DNA of 18,014 nt from Sphingomonadales bacterium UBA1936 (GTDB lineage Bacteria > Pseudomonadota > Alphaproteobacteria > Sphingomonadales > Sphingomonadaceae): contig DDFE01000140.1 in assembly GCA_002336985.1 (NCBI GenBank), positions 1 to 18,014 of the forward strand, given 5' to 3'. The notes under the pieces are model-generated. The model made no database searches and was not told the DNA's origin. It saw nothing but the letters and a program-made list of their open reading frames with translations. The translations under genes and the position numbers were made by a program. Below, piece by piece: positions 14,664 through 18,014 of the stretch (positions are counted from its first letter, which is position 1; each line of letters starts with the position of its first letter).

Positions 14664-15722
14664 TCAGCGGCGCGACTTCATCAGCGGCTGGATGCGGGTT
14701 CCGAACGCTTCCACCCCTTCGACGAAATCGTCGAACGTCAGCAGGACGCCGCCGGTGTTGGGCACTTCCGCCATCTCGTCGAGCATGCGCGCGATGCTTT
14801 CGTAGCTGCCGACCAGCGTTCCCATGTTGATGTTGACCGCGCCTTCGGGTGCGGCAAGCTGGCGGACGTTGGTGGTGGCGTTGTGCTTGTCGGCCGCGCC
14901 CTGGTCCGCAAGCCATGAGATCGCATCGACGTCGACGCCGTCGTTGTAGCTCTTCCACTTGGCGAAGGCTTCTTCGTCGGTTTCCGCCGCGATGATCATG
15001 ACGAGGACGAAGACGGACACGTCGCGCCCGGTTTTGGCAGTCGCGGCCGCCAGCCGTTCGTTGTTGAATGCGAAGGCGGTCGGCGTGTTGACCCCCTTGC
15101 CCAGGCAGAAGGCGTAGTCCGCCCATTGCGCGGAAAAGGCGAGTCCTTCGTCCGATGACCCGGCGCAGATGATCTTCATGTCGCCGGTCGGTGTCGGGCG
15201 GACCAGGCAGTCGTCCATCTGGTAATATTCGCCCTTGAAGTCGCTGCGCCCCGTTTCCCACAGCTCGCGCAGGATGCGGGCATATTCGTCGAGCATCTTG
15301 TACCGGTTGCGGAAATGCTCGTCGCCCGGCCACAGGCCCATTTGCGAATATTCGGGGCGTTGCCAGCCGGTGATGAGGTTGAGGCCGAACCGACCGTGGC
15401 TGATGCTGTCGATGGTGTTGCACATGCGCGCGGCGAAGGCGGGCGGGATGACCAAAGTCGGGCAGGTCGCGTAGATCTTGATCTTCTCAGTTACCGCCGC
15501 CAGCCCGGCCATCAGGGTAAAGCTTTCCAAGCCGTATTCCCAGAACTCGGTCTTCCCCCCGAACCCGCGCAGCTTGATCATCGACAGCAGGAAATCGAGC
15601 CCGTGCTTTTCCGCCGATTGGGCGATCGTCTTGTTCAGGTCGAACGACGGCATGTACTGCGGCGCGTTCTCGCTGATCAGCCAGCCGTTGTTGTTGATGG
15701 GCACGAAAACGCCGACCTGCAT
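14664..15722 (-). CDS. rutA: Pyrimidine monooxygenase RutA
   Basis: This 352-aa flavin-dependent (luciferase-like) monooxygenase opens the uracil ring to ureidoacrylate peracid, using FMNH2 and O2. Near-identical blocks to E. coli RutA are visible: GVFVPINNNGWLIS at the N-terminus, MIKLRGFGGKTEFW, LESFTLMAGLAAVT, DSISHGRFGLNLITGWQ, CAGSSDEGLAFSA, GKGVNTPTAFAF and AVNINMGTLVGSY. The length is normal. ATG 15722 has AGGAG 8 bases upstream, which lies in the last codons of rutD, so translation is coupled. It is the last gene of the operon here, whereas it is first in E. coli. The reduced flavin must come from a reductase such as RutF that is not in this window. Confidence 0.95.
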   Translation of the reverse strand: MQVGVFVPINNNGWLISENAPQYMPSFDLNKTIAQSAEKHGLDFLLSMIKLRGFGGKTEFWEYGLESFTLMAGLAAVTEKIKIYATCPTLVIPPAFAARMCNTIDSISHGRFGLNLITGWQRPEYSQMGLWPGDEHFRNRYKMLDEYARILRELWETGRSDFKGEYYQMDDCLVRPTPTGDMKIICAGSSDEGLAFSAQWADYAFCLGKGVNTPTAFAFNNERLAAATAKTGRDVSVFVLVMIIAAETDEEAFAKWKSYNDGVDVDAISWLADQGAADKHNATTNVRQLAAPEGAVNINMGTLVGSYESIARMLDEMAEVPNTGGVLLTFDDFVEGVEAFGTRIQPLMKSRR

Positions 15723-15725
15723 GGC

Positions 15726-16505
15726 TTAGCTCCTGAGAAATTCGAGGACGAGGAAGTTGAAGGTTTCCGGATCGGTGACGTTGCAGGCGTGGCCGCCCAT
15801 CATCTCCGCCGTCTGGATGCCGGGCACGCTGTCGAACCCTTGAAGGGCAGTGACCGGCACGAGCATGTCGTCCGGTGCTGCTAATGCAAGGATGCCGGGC
15901 GGCAGGCGCTCGAGCGATCGCGAAATGTCGAAGGCGGCGAGCGCGGCGATGCGTTTTTCCATCGTCTCGCGTCCGGGAAAGTCGGCGAGCTGATGCGGCA
16001 ATTCCGCGTCGAGTTCGGCGGTGTGCGCGCTGATCCATGGTGCGGGATAGAGGAAGATCGGTTGCGCGCGCAGGAACGCCTCGACCCCCGCGTGCCGCAG
16101 CAGGTTCAGCCGCACCTCGAAGCAGCGCAGGAAATGCGGATCGGCCTTCGCCCAGCCATTGACCACGACCAGCTTGTCGAGCCGTTCGGGCGCCTTGAGC
16201 GCGAGCGCCAGTCCGGCCACACCGCCCGCCGCATGGCCGATGACGGACGCCCTCTGGAGGCCCAGCACGTCCATCAACGACAGCATGTCGTCCGCGAAGT
16301 CATCGACGGTGACCGTGTCGGGCAGCGCCCGGTCGCTGCGCCCCGTGCCGCGATGGTCGTAAGCGATGACGCGAAAATACGCGGCCAGCGCCGGGATGTT
16401 CGGCTTCCAGTAATTCGCCGATCCGCCCAGCCCGCTCGACAGGATCAGCGGCGGCGCATCGGGGCTTCCGTGCGTTTCGTAATAGAGCCCGGCCGCTTCA
16501 GCCAA
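15726..16505 (-). CDS. rutD: RutD, alpha/beta-hydrolase of aminoacrylate processing
   Basis: This 259-aa alpha/beta-hydrolase promotes breakdown of aminoacrylate to malonic semialdehyde and ammonia. It matches E. coli RutD in SGLGGSANYW, DHRGTGRSD, VNGWAKADPHFLRCFEVR, AQPIFLYPAPW and the C-terminal GGHACNVTDPETFN with the histidine. The nucleophile elbow reads GHAAGG, with Ala where a serine would normally sit. E. coli RutD also has Ala there (GHALG), so this is a family feature and not a defect. The start is TTG 16505, overlapping rutC by 8 bp. No ATG or GTG fits as well, and the similarity to RutD begins at once. It is followed by rutA after 3 bp. Confidence 0.92.
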   Translation of the reverse strand: MAEAAGLYYETHGSPDAPPLILSSGLGGSANYWKPNIPALAAYFRVIAYDHRGTGRSDRALPDTVTVDDFADDMLSLMDVLGLQRASVIGHAAGGVAGLALALKAPERLDKLVVVNGWAKADPHFLRCFEVRLNLLRHAGVEAFLRAQPIFLYPAPWISAHTAELDAELPHQLADFPGRETMEKRIAALAAFDISRSLERLPPGILALAAPDDMLVPVTALQGFDSVPGIQTAEMMGGHACNVTDPETFNFLVLEFLRS

Positions 16506-16881
16506 TGTGCGCGACGCTCGCGATTTCGACGAGGCAGTCGGGCTTCACCAGGTCGCACTTGATGCAATAGCGCGCGGGCTTGGCGCCCGGGAAATACTCA
16601 GCGTAGACCGCATTGAACGCGGCATAGTCGGCCAGATCCTTCAGGAAGATGTGGTTCATCGCGACGTCGGCCATGGTCGCGCCCGCGGCCTCCAGCGTAA
16701 TCTTGATCACGTCGAGCACGTGCCGCGTCTGTGCCGCCGCATCGCCGACGTGCAGCACCACCCCGCCCTCGCCCAGCGCCAGCACGCCCGAGACATAGAC
16801 GGTGTTCCCCACCTTCGCGCCCGCTGAATAAGGCGCGATCGGCGTCGGGAATTGCGGCGGGTTGATAGGTTCGAAGGGCAT
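16498..16881 (-). CDS. rutC: RutC, Rid-family aminoacrylate-processing protein
   Basis: This 127-aa RidA/YjgF-fold protein reduces or deaminates aminoacrylate peracid to aminoacrylate in the rut pathway. RutC-type blocks are visible: PIAPYSAGAKVGNTVYVSG, AQTRHVLDVIK, GATMADVAMNHIFLKD, FPGAKPARYCIKCDLVKPD and LVEIASVAHIG. The arginine of PARYC is the family ligand-binding residue. ATG 16881 has AGGAG 6 bases upstream, just beyond the rutB stop (3-bp gap). It overlaps rutD by 8 bp, so rutB-C-D-A form one transcript. Confidence 0.93.
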   Translation of the reverse strand: MPFEPINPPQFPTPIAPYSAGAKVGNTVYVSGVLALGEGGVVLHVGDAAAQTRHVLDVIKITLEAAGATMADVAMNHIFLKDLADYAAFNAVYAEYFPGAKPARYCIKCDLVKPDCLVEIASVAHIG

Positions 16882-16884
16882 GAA

Positions 16885-17592
16885 CTACTCCTGTGGGCGC
16901 TGGCCGAACGAGCCGCAGAAATCGGCAACCGTGCTCACCCAGCCGAAGAATTTCTCGACATTGTAAACGGTCGCGTCGCGGACGTAATCGGGGCCGAGGT
17001 GATGGGTCGCATCCTCCAGCATCACCCCGAAATATTCGAGGTGGAATCCGTCGCGCAGCGTCGATTCCACGCAGACGTTGCTGGCGATGCCGACAAAGAC
17101 GATGTTCCGGATGCCGCGTGCACGCAGCACGCTGTCGAGCTGCGAATTGAAGAACGCCGAATAGCGCGTCTTGTGCAACGTGATATCGCCCGGCTGCGGC
17201 TTCAGCGCATCGACCAGTTCGTAATCCCACCCGCCCCGCGCCAGCAGCTGGCCGTGCAGTTCGGGCCGGGCGCGCATCGTCTTCAGCGCGTTCGACTTGT
17301 GCCAGTTGGGCGACCCCGGTCCGCCCGCCTCGACATAGGCTGCGTCCCAACCGTTCTGCAGGTAGATCACCTGAATACCGGCGCCACGCGCCGTTTCCAG
17401 CACCGTCGCGATCCGCCCGATCACCGACGCCGCACCCGCGATGTCGAACCCGGCGAGATCGACGTAGCCGCCGGGCGACGCGTAAGCGTTCTGCATGTCG
17501 ATAACGACGACGGCGGTTTCCGCCGCGTTCAGCCGCAGCGCCTCTGGCCGCGCGGGGAGCGTCAGGTCGCCCGTCTTGGTGTCCGCTGTCAT
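16885..17592 (-). CDS. rutB: RutB, ureidoacrylate amidohydrolase
   Basis: This 235-aa isochorismatase-like cysteine hydrolase releases ammonia and CO2 from the carbamoyl end of the ureidoacrylate (peracid) made by RutA. The catalytic triad is visible: Asp in VVVIDMQNAY (about 31), Lys in LHKTRYSAFF (about 137) and Cys in GIASNVCVES (about 170). DATHHLGPDYVRDATVYNVEKFFGWV is the typical RutB C-terminus. It is first in the operon. ATG 17592 is chosen because the N-terminus (MTADTKTG) precedes a LPARPEAL block found in RutB. A palindrome, TTGAC-N7-GTCAA, overlaps the start. Confidence 0.95.
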   Translation of the reverse strand: MTADTKTGDLTLPARPEALRLNAAETAVVVIDMQNAYASPGGYVDLAGFDIAGAASVIGRIATVLETARGAGIQVIYLQNGWDAAYVEAGGPGSPNWHKSNALKTMRARPELHGQLLARGGWDYELVDALKPQPGDITLHKTRYSAFFNSQLDSVLRARGIRNIVFVGIASNVCVESTLRDGFHLEYFGVMLEDATHHLGPDYVRDATVYNVEKFFGWVSTVADFCGSFGQRPQE

Positions 17593-17608
17593 TGACGGAA
17601 CCTGTCAA
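17592..17608. promoter_or_regulatory. Candidate operator at the rutB start (RutR-like half-sites)
   Basis: On the minus strand, TTGACAGGTTCCGTCAA is a TTGAC/GTCAA inverted repeat with a 7-bp centre. E. coli RutR binds TTGACCANNTGGTCAA, which has the same outer half-sites but a 6-bp centre. The palindrome ends on the first base of the rutB start codon, a place where a repressor would block the operon. Confidence 0.4.
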
Positions 17609-17710
17609 AGCATGGGCGCACGCGCAAGGGCGCAGTCCATATCGCGCGCGTAACGGAACCGGTTGGCGAGAGTCGTGTTGAGTCCGCTTGAACCAGCAAG
17701 GAGGATGTCC

Positions 17711-18014
17711 GTGCCCGCGCGACCCTATTGGCAAGGCCAGATCAGGCTCGCCCTCGTCTCGATCCCCGTACAGGTCTTCACCGCGACCAAAAGCGGGGCG
17801 CGCGTGCAGTTCCGCCAGATCCACGAGCCGTCGGGCAAGCCCGTCAAGTACGAAAAGGTCGTGCCCGGCATCGGGCCGGTCGACACCGACGATATCCTGA
17901 AGGGGTATGAGTATGAAAAGGGCAGTTACGTCCTGCTGAAGGATGCCGATCTCGACGCAGTGAAGCTGGAGACGAAAAAGACGCTGTCGCTGTCGCAGTT
18001 CGTCGATGCGGGAG
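17711..18014 (+). CDS. ku: Ku protein (non-homologous end joining), 5' part
   Basis: The gene runs off the window after 101 codons. Bacterial Ku binds broken DNA ends as a homodimer and recruits LigD. The N-terminal pattern is clear: PYWQGQIRLALVSIPVQVFTAT, then a VQFRQIHEPSGKPVKYEKV block, followed by DDILKGYEYEKGSYVLLKD and a KTLSLSQFV segment, all Ku-like. A perfect AAGGAGG (17698-17704) lies 6 bases before GTG 17711, so that start is preferred over the in-frame ATG at 17705, which abuts the ribosome-binding site. It is divergent from rutB with 118 bp between them. A ligD partner, if present, lies beyond the window. Confidence 0.9.
   Translation, partial: MPARPYWQGQIRLALVSIPVQVFTATKSGARVQFRQIHEPSGKPVKYEKVVPGIGPVDTDDILKGYEYEKGSYVLLKDADLDAVKLETKKTLSLSQFVDAG

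Noticed and set aside
17598..17606. TTGACA on the minus strand as the rutB -35 box
   Set aside because: It is only about 6-8 bases from the start codon, leaving no room for a -10. It fits better as part of the palindrome.
16598..17824. 408-codon minus frame over rutB/rutC
   Set aside because: Arg-rich, runs across two well-identified genes in another frame and into ku. It is a shadow.
1..18014. CRISPR arrays, rRNA genes, integrase/attachment sites
   Set aside because: No evenly spaced direct repeats, rRNA sequence or integrase gene were seen. The tRNA is internal cargo and not an integration site, because the element has its own repeats and duplication.

Overview
The window reads as chromosomal DNA of a high-GC alphaproteobacterium, most likely a sphingomonad. 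This is an inference from the protein set: a large PhoD-type phosphatase next to a TonB-dependent receptor, a Tat-exported DUF885 hydrolase, a small Asn/Ala-rich secreted protein, and a bacterial Ku gene. I could not run a database search.

Region 1 (1-2998) is a complete IS1595-family transposon at 26-2990. It has 25-bp terminal inverted repeats (22/25 identical, first 15 bp perfect) and a perfect 8-bp target duplication AAATATTA. Besides its transposase (74-979) it carries cargo: a small antisense ORF (912-1103), a hairpin-rich stretch, a winged-helix-like protein (1338-2183, minus), a tRNA gene with a serine-type long variable arm but a GUC anticodon, which has a candidate promoter and terminator (2229-2413), and a barstar-type RNase inhibitor (2671-2967) behind a 15-codon leader ORF.

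Region 2 (3000-5672, minus) is a visibly less GC-rich two-gene operon. It encodes a beta-type amino-DNA methyltransferase followed 3 bp later by a 574-aa DGQHR-domain protein whose N-terminus resembles a PD-(D/E)XK nuclease core. The pair looks like an acquired DNA-modification or defence unit. The transposon sits 1 bp beyond its last stop codon.

Region 3 (5839-14645) is high-GC and chromosomal in character: a protein with tandem terminase-small-subunit-like HTH repeats, a Tat-exported PhoD phosphatase, a TonB-dependent receptor, a DUF885 hydrolase (minus, sharing a bidirectional terminator with the receptor), a small secreted or lipid-anchored protein, and a serine O-acetyltransferase.

Region 4 (14664-17592, minus) is a compact pyrimidine-degradation operon transcribed rutB-rutC-rutD-rutA. 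RutA opens the uracil ring, RutB hydrolyses ureidoacrylate, and RutC and RutD process aminoacrylate. rutE, rutF, rutG and rutR are not in view. A TTGAC-N7-GTCAA palindrome overlaps the rutB start. The window ends inside a divergent ku gene (17711 onward) for non-homologous end joining.
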